Below are positions 45,917-54,295 of a stretch of 64,000 nucleotides of DNA, piece by piece. The notes under the pieces are model-generated. The model was not told the origin of the DNA and made no database searches. It saw only the letters and a program-made list of their open reading frames with translations. The DNA lies in contig JAGOJU010000013.1 of the NCBI GenBank assembly GCA_017994935.1, positions 1-64,000 on the forward strand, read 5' to 3'. The stretch comes from Opitutaceae bacterium. GTDB taxonomy: Bacteria; Verrucomicrobiota; Verrucomicrobiia; Opitutales; Opitutaceae. Position numbers and translations under genes: made by a program. Positions within the stretch are counted from its first letter, which is position 1. Every line of letters starts with the position of its first letter.

Positions 45917-46171
45917 TCAGCCAGCGGCCGGATAGAGGCACTCCACTTCGATCTTTTCCCCGCACGTGCAGGTGATGACCAGACGCACAACCTTGTCTCC
46001 CTGCTTGATGCATTCAATGTTGGGACCGTGCGCGGGATCGGATCCTGCGCACTTCAGTCCCGGCTGCGTGGCGAGAGAGGGAATGCCAGCGATGCCGGCG
46101 TCACTTCCGTCCGTGGCAGGGCGAAGAGCCGGCGTACCGGTCGAAGGTCTTCCGCTGAGAAATGGTTTCAT
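45917..46171 (-). CDS. Small Cys-containing protein downstream of motB, function unknown
   Basis: 84 residues: MKPFLSGRPSTGTPALRPAT at the N-terminus (low complexity), then LKCAGSDPAHGPNIECIKQG and VVRLVITCTCGEKIEVECLY at the C-terminus. Five cysteines, including CTC, suggest a small zinc-binding or disulfide-bonded fold. The ATG overlaps the motB stop by four bases (ATGA), so it is translated with motB. No known family; a role tied to the motor or to flagella is suggested only by position. Confidence 0.65.
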   Translation of the reverse strand: MKPFLSGRPSTGTPALRPATDGSDAGIAGIPSLATQPGLKCAGSDPAHGPNIECIKQGDKVVRLVITCTCGEKIEVECLYPAAG

Positions 46172-46950
46172 GGGGGGAGAGTCACACCTGATCCGCCCTG
46201 CGGGCGCGGGTCGCGTTTCATCACGGACAGGCTGATCGTGACACGCTGGTTCGTTTCGGATTCCGGTGGCTCCATGGGCATGGGACGGGTGTCCGAGAAG
46301 CCCGTCACCCGCGCGATCAGTCCCGGATCCACCGCGTAGTAGGTCAGACTGCGTCGCGCGGCGTTTGCCCGATCCGCCGACAATTCCCACGACGAGTAGT
46401 CGGGTTTTTTCAGGTCAAGACCCTTGCGGGTGTGTCCCTCGATCACCACCGAGAATTTGTGCCGGTCGATCATCCACGCAAGGTTCTGCATGATGAACCG
46501 GCCCCACTCGGTGAATTCCGCGGTGTTCTCAACGAAGAGCGGCTTGCGGGCACGATCGAAAAGGGAGATGCGCAGTCCGTCGCTTGTCACCTGGATGTCG
46601 ATGGGTTTGTCCTTCAGGTCCTGGTCCATGTGGAGCAGGCGGTAGAAATCCTTTGCCAACGAGTTCAGAAATTGAAGATCGACTGCGCGCGGATCCGTCT
46701 GGGGTTGGCCACCCTTCGAGGAGTCATCCGTTTTGCCAGAACTCGATTCGGACTTTGTCGCAGTCTTGCCATCGAGATTGAGCACACCGGCGCTCGCGGT
46801 GAGCGGGGACTTGAATGGCTGCTGGAAATAACGCGAGGTGGCCACAAGCACCTCCTTGTCCTGGGAGCATATCCACAGCACCATGAACAAGGCCATCATT
46901 GCGGTGACAAAGTCCGCATAGGCCACTTTCCATGCACCTCCTTTTGCCAT
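46168..46950 (-). CDS. motB: Flagellar motor stator protein MotB
   Basis: 260 residues. MAKGGAWKVAYADFVTAMMA then LFMVLWI contains the single membrane helix with the proton-accepting Asp (YADF). The C-terminal OmpA-like domain binds peptidoglycan: VVIEGHTRKGLDLKKPDYSS then WELSADRANAARR. The linker (residues 60-90) is Ser/Lys rich. MotA and MotB together form the ion channel that drives rotation. Thirty bases after motA. Confidence 0.94.
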   Translation of the reverse strand: MAKGGAWKVAYADFVTAMMALFMVLWICSQDKEVLVATSRYFQQPFKSPLTASAGVLNLDGKTATKSESSSGKTDDSSKGGQPQTDPRAVDLQFLNSLAKDFYRLLHMDQDLKDKPIDIQVTSDGLRISLFDRARKPLFVENTAEFTEWGRFIMQNLAWMIDRHKFSVVIEGHTRKGLDLKKPDYSSWELSADRANAARRSLTYYAVDPGLIARVTGFSDTRPMPMEPPESETNQRVTISLSVMKRDPRPQGGSGVTLPP

Positions 46951-46980
46951 GATTGGATGATCGGTTGTCCTGCCGTACGC

Positions 46981-47844
46981 CTACCGGCCCGCGGGCATGC
47001 CCTTGAGTGTGGTTTCCATTTCCTCGCCGCCTGGCTGGACGGAACTGTCGAGGGAACGCCGGGCGATCTCAACCGCAGTCAGCGGCGCCAGCCCTTTCGC
47101 GAAGCTTGAGACGGCGACAAGTATGCAGCGCAGGTACTGGCCGTCGCTCTGATTCATGAACCGGATGCGGTTCGAGAGCGGCAGCACAAAGCCGTACGCC
47201 ACAAAAATTCCGAGAAGGGTGCCCGTGAGAGCCGCGGCAACCTTTTCACCCACGGCCTCGGGTCCGTCTGCAATCGCACTCATGGTGTTGATGATGCCGA
47301 GCACGGCGGCGACAATTCCGATCGCGGGGAGGGAGTCGCCGACCATCTGAAGCAGGTGCACCGGATGATCACTCTCCTCGGCCTTGGCGTTCATCTCAGC
47401 CGACATGAGCTCCTCCAACTGGTCGGGTTTGATCTTACCGTCGATCACGGGTTTGATTCCGTTTATCAGGAATTCCATGCGCTCCTTGTTTGAGGTGATG
47501 GAAGGGTATTTCTTGAAAATTGCACTCTGCGACGGGTTCATCACGTGCTCCTCCAGCGCGATCAGACCGTTGCGGCGGCCGACCATGAATATCTCGTAGA
47601 GCATCTTCAGCAGGTCGAAGTACTCCGTCTTGCCCACACCTTTTCCGAAAGCGGCGAGTTGGATCTTGTGGACCATCTCCTTCATGACATTGGCAGGGCT
47701 CGCGATCACGAGCACTCCCATGCCAACACCCAGGATCACGACGAATTCTGAAACATGCAGCAGCACCAGCGGGTTGCCGCCAGCAAGCATGAAACCGCCC
47801 AGCGTCGAGGCGACAACGATGAAACTGCCGATTAAAATGAGCAT
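46981..47844 (-). CDS. motA: Flagellar motor stator protein MotA
   Basis: 287 residues with four hydrophobic helices (residues 1-21, 31-50, about 170-190, 205-225). LILIGSFIVVASTLGGFMLA is the normal N-terminus; DGKIKPDQLEELMSAEMNAK is the cytoplasmic loop region; AIGIVAAVLGIINTMSAI then GTLLGIFVAYGFVLPLSNRI is the C-terminal pore pair. It precedes motB. A sigma-28-like site (TAAA-N16-GCCGTTAT) is directly upstream, with a hairpin further up, so motA-motB-small gene is a separate transcription unit from fliA. Confidence 0.93.
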   Translation of the reverse strand: MLILIGSFIVVASTLGGFMLAGGNPLVLLHVSEFVVILGVGMGVLVIASPANVMKEMVHKIQLAAFGKGVGKTEYFDLLKMLYEIFMVGRRNGLIALEEHVMNPSQSAIFKKYPSITSNKERMEFLINGIKPVIDGKIKPDQLEELMSAEMNAKAEESDHPVHLLQMVGDSLPAIGIVAAVLGIINTMSAIADGPEAVGEKVAAALTGTLLGIFVAYGFVLPLSNRIRFMNQSDGQYLRCILVAVSSFAKGLAPLTAVEIARRSLDSSVQPGGEEMETTLKGMPAGR

Positions 47845-47858
47845 GTATCTGGGTGAGG

Positions 47859-47886
47859 ATAACGGCCCGATGGGGGGGACTCTTTA
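47859..47886 (-). promoter_or_regulatory. Sigma-28-like promoter of motA-motB
   Basis: Minus strand: TAAA, 16 bases, GCCGTTAT. The consensus is TAAA-N15-GCCGATAA, so spacing is one base long and one position of the -10 differs. FliA is encoded upstream. Confidence 0.45.
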
Positions 47887-47913
47887 GTGAGGCATGGGCA
47901 GCATCCCTTGAAA

Positions 47914-47931
47914 GGGGGTTTTCCATCCCCC
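47914..47931 (-). terminator. Possible terminator after fliA
   Basis: Minus strand GGGGG-ATGGAAAA-CCCCC followed by TTTC: a short GC hairpin with a poor T run, located between fliA and the motA promoter. Confidence 0.35.
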
Positions 47932-48097
47932 GGACAAAGGCGAAAAAAATCCTCAAGTTTTAGGGATTCAGTTCCCAGGTAAGTACGGAAGATTTCGATT
48001 CCCATGAGCCCGCCTGCAATCGAAGCCCTCGCATCAATCGCCTGCCGAAGGCTCCTTGCGCACCTCCCGCCCTCCGGATCCCGTCGGATCCGCCTGC

Positions 48098-48886
48098 TCA
48101 CTTGTCACGCACGCGCTTCAGATACGCACGCAGCCCGATGACAGTCTGGGCGTGGATCTGGCAGATTCTCGACTCGGTGAGGTTGAACACCGCGGCGATT
48201 TCCGCGAGGCGCATGTTTTGGTGATAGTACATCGCAATGATCTTCTTCGGGATCTCGGGAAGTTCGGCGATCCGCTGGGCCATGAGCTGCATCAGCTCCT
48301 CCTTTTCCATGCGATCGCGCACCGAGACGTCGCTCTCATCGGCGATCAGCTCGTGCAGCGACGTACCATCGCTGTCCTCATTCTCCGTCGTCTGATCGAT
48401 TGCGACAAAACACACCGGGCGGGCCTCCTCCATCCACTTGGCATATTCCTTCGGAGTGAGCCCGAGATACTCGCGCACCTCCTCTTCGCTCGCGGCGCGT
48501 CCGAGTTTTTGTTCAAGTTCGTTGATGGATTCCTTGAGCTTCTTCGCCTTCGCGCGCGCACGACGGGGACACCAGTCGAGCCGGCGAAGCTCGTCCAATA
48601 CGGCACCACGGATGCGTGTGCTGGCGTAACCGGCAAAGGTGTGTCCCTGTTCGGGATCATACTTGCGGACGGCGGCAATGAGTCCGGTGACGCCGACGCT
48701 GTAGAGGTCGTCCACATCGACGTGGGCCGGGAGGTTGATCTTGATGCGGTCGACGACGTTTCGAACGAGCGGGAGATAACGTTCGATCAGGTCCTTTTCG
48801 TCAATCGAACCCGTGGAGGATTGATAGGCCCGCCAGGCGTTGGCGGCGGCTGCGGGTTGGGCATAGGCGAGTGCGGCGTGTTTCAT
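48098..48886 (-). CDS. fliA: Flagellar sigma-28 factor (FliA/WhiG type)
   Basis: 262 residues. Region 2: LIERYLPLVRNVVDRIKINL with VDVDDLYSVGVTGLIAAVRK and FAGYASTRIRGAVLDELRRL (the WCPRRAR following is a FliA/WhiG feature). Region 3: SINELEQKLGRAASEEEVRE. Region 4 helix-turn-helix: MRLAEIAAVFNLTESRICQI. It transcribes late flagellar genes such as motA and possibly flagellin. Fifty bases downstream of the small membrane protein gene, so it belongs to the flhF operon. No anti-sigma FlgM gene is visible in the window. Confidence 0.93.
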   Translation of the reverse strand: MKHAALAYAQPAAAANAWRAYQSSTGSIDEKDLIERYLPLVRNVVDRIKINLPAHVDVDDLYSVGVTGLIAAVRKYDPEQGHTFAGYASTRIRGAVLDELRRLDWCPRRARAKAKKLKESINELEQKLGRAASEEEVREYLGLTPKEYAKWMEEARPVCFVAIDQTTENEDSDGTSLHELIADESDVSVRDRMEKEELMQLMAQRIAELPEIPKKIIAMYYHQNMRLAEIAAVFNLTESRICQIHAQTVIGLRAYLKRVRDK

Positions 48887-48936
48887 GGGGGCTGGATTTC
48901 AGGATGTGGATTCAGTGTGGAAATCGAAGGGACGCA

Positions 48937-49212
48937 TCAGCGCGTCTTCACGGGGGAGGCCGCGGCAACCGGCACGGCCTTTTCCGCTGCGTGGGCCTCT
49001 GCCTCGGCGCTCGCGGCAATGCGGTTCAGTTCGATCGCTTCGCCAAATACCTTGATCACGACCGACCAGAACCAGCGGAATAGCAGGGCGCCCGCCAGGC
49101 AGCCGATCGCGGCGTCGCGAAGAACGAGGTCAGGAGCGCGATCCGCAAGAAAACCCGCTGCGGCGGTGAGGGCGAATCCGGCAAAGCCGCCGGTGAGAAA
49201 GACAAATTTCAT
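48937..49212 (-). CDS. Small membrane protein between flhF and fliA, function unknown
   Basis: 91 residues with two hydrophobic segments (FVFLTGGFAGFALTAAAGFL and DAAIGCLAGALLFRWFW) and an Ala-rich tail. In the place where many flagellar operons carry flhG, but not an ATPase and much smaller. It begins 12 bases after the flhF stop and is therefore co-transcribed. No family recognised; position suggests a flagellar role. Confidence 0.65.
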   Translation of the reverse strand: MKFVFLTGGFAGFALTAAAGFLADRAPDLVLRDAAIGCLAGALLFRWFWSVVIKVFGEAIELNRIAASAEAEAHAAEKAVPVAAASPVKTR

Positions 49213-49224
49213 GAGGCGCGCGGA

Positions 49225-50346
49225 TCAGGACCCTGGAAGCGTTTTGCGAAGGACGGCACCGACCGCGTCCGCCTCGAGGTCACCCGTCAGGCTCGGTCCC
49301 GTTGCGAGAAACAGGGGCGTCACTTCGCCATCGACGAGGAAGTCGAGGAGCTTTCCCCAATGCCCAAGTTCGTCGAGATGCGTGAAGACAAGATGCGTGG
49401 CACCCGCTGAGCGGCCTGCGTTGTAGGCAGCCCGCAGACTCGCAAGATCGTGGAGCGCGTTCAGGACCAGCACTCTTCCATCGATTTTCTCGTCATTGAG
49501 AAAACGAACCATGCCGGCATTGGCAGTGGCTTGCAGGGAAAGCGCAGGAAGGTCCACCAGGATGAATTCCTCCGCCGAAACGTCGGCAATCATGCGCACG
49601 CCCGTTTCTCCGGGAATGTAGTGCTCCAGCGTCAGCCCGACCGCTTCGCAGAACACCGAGAGTCCCTCCGTCAGATTGGGCCGGTCAAACTCCGCCTTGA
49701 TCACCCTGCCCCTGCGGCCGTGAACGAAGACGGATTGGGAAAGCCATTTGGAAAGCGCCGTGGTGCGACCCGAACCCGCCGTGCCCATGAAGGCCACACG
49801 CGAGGGCAACGCACGTGCCGGTCGTGAAGCAGATCCCGAACGCAAGGCCTGGCCAAAGTCGGCAAGCGCACGATGGAGCGGAGCATCCGCGCTGAAGGTC
49901 GGCAGGGTTTGGAACCGTGAAACCAGCGCCTCGGAGAAACCCGAGCGCCTGAGCAGATCCGGAAGTCGTGGAGCCGATTCCGCCGCACGGGCCGCCGTCT
50001 CGGCTTTCAGCCGCACACGGACAGACTGCCCGCGGGATTCACGCTCCGCCGGCGTTCCAGCTTCAAGTGTCCCGGGAATCGGCGCATTCTCGACAGGACG
50101 CGTTGCCGCGTCCCGAGTCTCCTCCCCTTCTCCGGAATCGAGCTGCGCAATCACCTCCAGACGCGGGCGTCCAAAGAGTCCGGAAAGGCCCTGACCGGGA
50201 AGCTGCCGCACGGAAAGCACCTTGGCCTTCTCCCCCAGTTGCGTGCGAATCGCCCGAACCGCCTCCTCCGCCGACCGCACGACCAGCTTGTAGATCGCAT
50301 TGGCCGGGGGACGATTTTCAGCGATGGCGAAAGCGGAGGGGGACAT
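49225..50346 (-). CDS. flhF: FlhF-like SRP-type GTPase homologue, catalytically degenerate
   Basis: 373 residues in the FlhF order: N-terminal basic region (IYKLVVRSAEEAVRAIRTQL), an Arg-rich middle, NG domain from residue 180. Walker A reads GTAGSGRTT in place of GxxGxGKTT, so the nucleotide-binding Lys is Arg. The DTAG(R) motif is replaced by ILVDLPALS, and TKxD is THLDE. FlhF places the flagellum at the pole in many bacteria; here the GTP site looks impaired. First gene of the flhF-fliA operon, with a strong sigma-54 site upstream. ATG 50346; no other in-frame ATG suits. Confidence 0.85.
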   Translation of the reverse strand: MSPSAFAIAENRPPANAIYKLVVRSAEEAVRAIRTQLGEKAKVLSVRQLPGQGLSGLFGRPRLEVIAQLDSGEGEETRDAATRPVENAPIPGTLEAGTPAERESRGQSVRVRLKAETAARAAESAPRLPDLLRRSGFSEALVSRFQTLPTFSADAPLHRALADFGQALRSGSASRPARALPSRVAFMGTAGSGRTTALSKWLSQSVFVHGRRGRVIKAEFDRPNLTEGLSVFCEAVGLTLEHYIPGETGVRMIADVSAEEFILVDLPALSLQATANAGMVRFLNDEKIDGRVLVLNALHDLASLRAAYNAGRSAGATHLVFTHLDELGHWGKLLDFLVDGEVTPLFLATGPSLTGDLEADAVGAVLRKTLPGS

Positions 50347-50360
50347 TCGGCATCGCCAGA

Positions 50361-50376
50361 TGCTATGTTCGTGCCA
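50361..50376 (-). promoter_or_regulatory. Sigma-54 (-24/-12) promoter of flhF
   Basis: Minus strand TGGCACGAACATAGCA matches TGGCACG-N4-TTGCA at all but one position, and GG and GC are ten bases apart. Predicted +1 is about 50350, only four bases before the flhF ATG. Confidence 0.75.
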
Positions 50377-50377
50377 A

Positions 50378-50938
50378 CCGAATCACTGGCATCATATCAC
50401 ATTGTAAGCTATCTATTTAAACAATTCATCCTAGGGATGATTGCCTAGATCTTCACCTGACGAACGGGGATTCACTCCCAATCGGCAGAAATTGCCGGAG
50501 CGTATCCCCCGATACCTCCCTATCGGCCGCTCCATGCGCGGACTTCACCTCAATGCACGGGCATTCATTCGCATGTTGCAGGCAATAGACCCCAAACCTT
50601 CGCAGACGAACGCCGATTCGGTTATCAATTTTTCCGAAACCAATCTGCGTGGATCCCATGATCCGCGGATACTTTTCTACGGGCAGCCATTCAACTTTTC
50701 CGCTTCAGGTACGCAACGTCGTCGCTCAGGTCTTCCCGTTCTTACCCGTGACAGTGACGCATACCGTCCAAATCTGCATCGTTCAAAACCGGCACCTGGA
50801 AGCTGCCGTTACGCTGCGATTTCCTTTCGGAAACGACCATGCATGATCCCGTCCGAGCAAACTCGATATCATTTTTTCCGGCCTCTTCTGCGACAAGACA
50901 GGCACCTCGGACGTCGCCGTGCCTCTCGTTCTTCCGCC
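50378..50938. other. Intergenic region upstream of flhF
   Basis: About 560 bp with no gene that could be supported. It lies between the flhF promoter and the end of the cytochrome gene. No repeat or RNA was recognised; sites for a sigma-54 activator might be here but none was seen. Confidence 0.45.
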
Positions 50939-51856
50939 CTATTTCTTGGCCACGACCGCGGGTACGCTCTTGAGGTAGTTGTAGAGCGCCGTCAGCTCAA
51001 GGTCCGTCATCTGACCGAATGCTGCGGGCATGACCGGACTCAACGCATGGCCATCGGGACGTGTTCGCGTGCGCAGGACATGCATGAAATCCGCTGCGGA
51101 AGCCTGTGACATGAAGGTGCCCGTCGCAGATGTGAGGTTCGGGGCGAGAGGCCAATCGGGTGGAGCGCCTGGAATCTTGCCGCCGGCAAAATTGAGCCCA
51201 TGGCAACCGCTGCAGCTCGCGCTCAGGTACCGGCCATACTCGGCCGTGGGCTCGGCCACTACGCTCGCAGGACGCTTCGCGTCATGATCGATCCGTGCGG
51301 CGTCGATCTTCATCTCTCCCACCGCAATCAGGACTTTCATCAAGGGACCCGGCTCCACCGTTCCGCTCGGACGGTCGACGGCCGGGACGGTTTTCAGGAA
51401 GGCAATCAATGCGCCCAAATCTTCGTCACTGAGCACAGTGTACTCGAAAGACGGCATCAAGAGCAGGGGCCGCCCATTGGGCGCGATGCCGTGGCGGATC
51501 GCACGCACGTAGTCCAGATCGCCGAAATCTGCGGGCAACCCACCTTTGCCACGGGTAAGGTTGGGACCGGACAAGTGTCCGACCATCGAATCATTGATGA
51601 CCACTGACCCGGCGAAATCCTTTCCGTGGCAGTCCGTGCATCCGCGCGTGGTCGCAAGATGCCTGCCGCGCTCAACGGTAGCCGCGTCGCCCTTCACCAC
51701 CACCGGAGGCACCTGAAGCGAGTACGTGCGGGTGAGACGCGTATGGGTGACGCTGAAGGCCACGAGAACGGCCAAGCCGGCCAGAACCAGTAGTGCAACG
51801 ATTGCCAGAATGATTTTCCGGAGGACTTTTCCGGACGTGGAATTTTCCTGCTTCAT
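50939..51856 (-). CDS. Membrane-anchored diheme c-type cytochrome
   Basis: 305 residues. One N-terminal membrane helix (LRKIILAIVALLVLAGLAVL, residues 12-31) anchors it; two heme c sites CTDCH and CSGCH with their distal methionines probably in LLLMPSFEY and MPAAFGQM. Each half resembles a mono-heme cytochrome c (GRHLATTRGCTDCH, GRYLSASCSGCH), indicating internal duplication. Periplasmic electron transfer is expected. ATG 51856 was used; the long open frame upstream has no cytochrome character. Divergent from a TlpA-type gene. Confidence 0.87.
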   Translation of the reverse strand: MKQENSTSGKVLRKIILAIVALLVLAGLAVLVAFSVTHTRLTRTYSLQVPPVVVKGDAATVERGRHLATTRGCTDCHGKDFAGSVVINDSMVGHLSGPNLTRGKGGLPADFGDLDYVRAIRHGIAPNGRPLLLMPSFEYTVLSDEDLGALIAFLKTVPAVDRPSGTVEPGPLMKVLIAVGEMKIDAARIDHDAKRPASVVAEPTAEYGRYLSASCSGCHGLNFAGGKIPGAPPDWPLAPNLTSATGTFMSQASAADFMHVLRTRTRPDGHALSPVMPAAFGQMTDLELTALYNYLKSVPAVVAKK

Positions 51857-52128
51857 GGAGAGGGGGGACAACCTGAGCGCCTGACGCGGCGCTTGAAGAG
51901 GAAACACGCTGCTTACTATGCTGCTACCTTGCAATGATTTATTTCTTCTGGTGCCACCCCGGGCAATCCTCGCTTTGTATGCCGCACGCTTCTCCTGTCT
52001 GTGATGTCTGGGAAAAATGCCCGCACTCCAACCGGTCGTCCCCGCCTTCCAGCACTTGCGCAAGGCAGGCGTGTCTCTATGTTGGGTGCGGCATCCAACC
52101 CCGCCTCGCCCCGTATTGATTGAATGTC

Positions 52129-53379
52129 ATGAAGTCATCCCTCCTGCACCTGTCCGCGGTCCTTACGCTGCTTACATCCGGCTCCGCCATCGCCGCCAGC
52201 CCTGCCTCCCAGTCAGTCACCCGCAACTGGATGCCACCGGAATTGGCCAGACTTGAAATTGGATCACCCGCTCCTGATTTCACCCTGCTTGGCATCGATG
52301 GCCGCAACCACTCGTTGAAGGATTTTTCGAAAGCCGATGTGCTCATGATCCTCTTCACCTCGAATCATTGCCCGACCTCGCATGCAATCGAGCAGCGGCT
52401 GATGAAGCTCTGGAACGATTTCCGACATGAGGGCTTCGCTCTGGTGGCAATCAATCCCAACCATCCGGACGGGTTGAGCCTCGACGAACTTGGTTACGGC
52501 GAATTCGGCGATTCGTTCGAGGAGATGAAACCCTACGCGGCGAAGAACGGCTGGGACTTTCCCTATCTCTACGACGGCGACAAACAGCTCACCGCACGGG
52601 CCTACGGGTGCCTGGCAACACCTCATGTCTTCATCTTCGACAAGGAACGGAAGCTGCGATATCAGGGCCGCTTCGACGACTCCCGATTCTCCCAGGAAGA
52701 AACCGTCAAATCTCCCGATGCCCGCAACGCAGTCGTCGCCCTTCTCTCGGGAAAGGAAGTGCCGGTTGCGGTTACGAAACCCCACGGCTGCTCCACGAAA
52801 TGGCGTGAGCGCAAACCCGCGCACGCAGCTCATGAACAAAGCTGGAAGGGCCTCCCGGTCGAGCTTGCCGACATTGATGCCGCCGGCATCCGGGCTCTGC
52901 GGGTCAATTCGACCTCAAATTTCCGGCTCGTGAACGTCTGGGCAACGTGGTGCGCGCCCTGCGTCGAAGAATTTCCCGATCTCGTGTCACTTACACGCCG
53001 TCTGGGTCTGCGGGAATTTGAAATGATCACCGTCAGCCTCGACGAGGAAAAGGCCGCGGCCCGCGCGAAGGCCTTTCTGGAAAAGCAGGGCGCCGGCACA
53101 TCCCCGCGCACCGCGAAATCATTGAAGAGCGAGGGTCGCGTCACCAACAACTACCGCTACTCGGGCGCAAACCAGGACGCGTTGGTCGAGGCGCTGGATC
53201 CCGACTGGCCCGGCCCGATTCCGCACACGGTGCTCATTGCACCAGGCGGAAAAATCGTCTGGCGGCAGAATGGCCCGATTGAAATGAAGTCGGCACTGGC
53301 CGCAATCCTTGACGCCATGACGCCGTACTACCAGCCACCCAAGCCCGTCAAGGCACCCGGAGTGGTGGCGGTACCCTGA
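52129..53379 (+). CDS. Secreted two-domain thioredoxin-fold protein (redoxin plus TlpA-like)
   Basis: 416 residues with an N-terminal signal peptide (LTLLTSGSAIAA). First domain (about residues 45-190): peroxiredoxin-like, GSPAPDFTLLGIDGRNHSLK with TSNHCPTSHAIEQR, one candidate Cys. Second domain (about residues 255-400): LVNVWATWCAPCVEEFPDLV with the WCAPC redox pair and IPHTVLIAPGGKIVWRQNGP, TlpA/ResA style. Such proteins reduce disulfides or mature cytochromes in the periplasm, fitting the divergent diheme cytochrome gene 270 bp away. ATG 52129 gives the signal peptide; the TTG at 52120 is less likely. Confidence 0.87.
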   Translation: MKSSLLHLSAVLTLLTSGSAIAASPASQSVTRNWMPPELARLEIGSPAPDFTLLGIDGRNHSLKDFSKADVLMILFTSNHCPTSHAIEQRLMKLWNDFRHEGFALVAINPNHPDGLSLDELGYGEFGDSFEEMKPYAAKNGWDFPYLYDGDKQLTARAYGCLATPHVFIFDKERKLRYQGRFDDSRFSQEETVKSPDARNAVVALLSGKEVPVAVTKPHGCSTKWRERKPAHAAHEQSWKGLPVELADIDAAGIRALRVNSTSNFRLVNVWATWCAPCVEEFPDLVSLTRRLGLREFEMITVSLDEEKAAARAKAFLEKQGAGTSPRTAKSLKSEGRVTNNYRYSGANQDALVEALDPDWPGPIPHTVLIAPGGKIVWRQNGPIEMKSALAAILDAMTPYYQPPKPVKAPGVVAVP

Positions 53380-53395
53380 GAATCCCTGGATTCTC
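53378..53395. terminator. Possible bidirectional terminator hairpin
   Basis: GAGAATCC-CT-GGATTCTC, a perfect 8-bp inverted repeat starting in the stop codon of the redox gene, between two convergent genes. There is no T tract, so the call is tentative. Confidence 0.35.
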
Positions 53396-53432
53396 CCGCA
53401 CCGCCCCGCTTCAGCGGTGACAGTTCCCGTGG

Positions 53433-54218
53433 TCAGGACCGGATCGAAGGTCGCATCTGCTCCGCTGACGGCAGCACGCAGCGATACCCCTGCGCATGGA
53501 GTCGCTTCAGGAGTTCACCCACGGCATGAACCCGCACCGCCGGATGCAGTCGCTCGCCTTCGTGACACAGAATGATTGCTCCGGGCTTCACCCGCGACAT
53601 CACACGATCCAACACGGCATCCGCGGTTCTCGCCGTTGAATCCCAACTGCGCAGATTCCAGTGAACACACGTGAGCCGACGGATCCGGAGCGCCCGTCGC
53701 AGCCCTAGATTCTTGATGCCCACCGGCGCACGAAAGCAGCGCACCGGCCCGCCACCCGATGCAGGCGAATACGCAGCCATCGCCGCATCCAGCTCGCGCG
53801 CCAGTCTTCGCGGACCCGCACACCACAGGCTTCCGGCAGGATGGGTATGAGTGTGATGACCGATCTCATGGCCGGCCTGTAGGATCGCGCGGACCAACTC
53901 CGGATGGCGCAGAGCCTTTTCGCCGATGAGGAAAAAAGTGGCGCGTGCCCCGTGATCATCCAGCGCCGCCAGCAGGCGTGGCGTATCCTGCGGATCCGGC
54001 CCATCGTCAATGGTCAGCCAGACCTCGCGCTCCTGCGTCTCGAATCGAGTGACCACCCGCAGCAAGCCCTGCGCGCCAGGTGCCAGGACATGGTACAGCA
54101 CCAGGAGATCGGCGCCAAAAAAGAAGATCCACGCCAGGCCAGGCGCACCCGTGACCAGCCAGCACCAGGCTGCGGCGCCCTTTCCAAGGACAAAGGAGAA
54201 AAGAAGCCAGCGGGACAT
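53433..54218 (-). CDS. Polysaccharide deacetylase (NodB/CE4 family)
   Basis: 261 residues. After two N-terminal hydrophobic segments (FVLGKGAAAWCW, LAWIFFFGADLLVLYHVLA), which should anchor it in the membrane, comes the NodB domain: LTIDDGPDPQDTP (motif 1 with catalytic Asp), HEIGHHTHTHPAGS (motif 2 metal His), RCFRAPVG (motif 3), and ILCHEGE near the end. It would remove acetyl groups from an N-acetyl sugar in a glycan or a glycolipid. Next to a PAP2 gene and divergent from the acyltransferase-GT-exporter-ligase operon, so a glycolipid substrate is possible. ATG 54218 preferred over GTG 54233. Confidence 0.83.
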   Translation of the reverse strand: MSRWLLFSFVLGKGAAAWCWLVTGAPGLAWIFFFGADLLVLYHVLAPGAQGLLRVVTRFETQEREVWLTIDDGPDPQDTPRLLAALDDHGARATFFLIGEKALRHPELVRAILQAGHEIGHHTHTHPAGSLWCAGPRRLARELDAAMAAYSPASGGGPVRCFRAPVGIKNLGLRRALRIRRLTCVHWNLRSWDSTARTADAVLDRVMSRVKPGAIILCHEGERLHPAVRVHAVGELLKRLHAQGYRCVLPSAEQMRPSIRS

Positions 54219-54295
54219 CTCTGGACAATCCACATCCGGACCATGCCGGTTCGCAATCGGGAAAAGCCCGCAGCTCGTTCGTCAGGCGGCAGCAA

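Noticed and set aside
50441..51109. 222-codon plus-strand frame upstream of and into the cytochrome gene
   Set aside because: Its second half is antisense to heme-binding coding sequence and the first half has no protein features.
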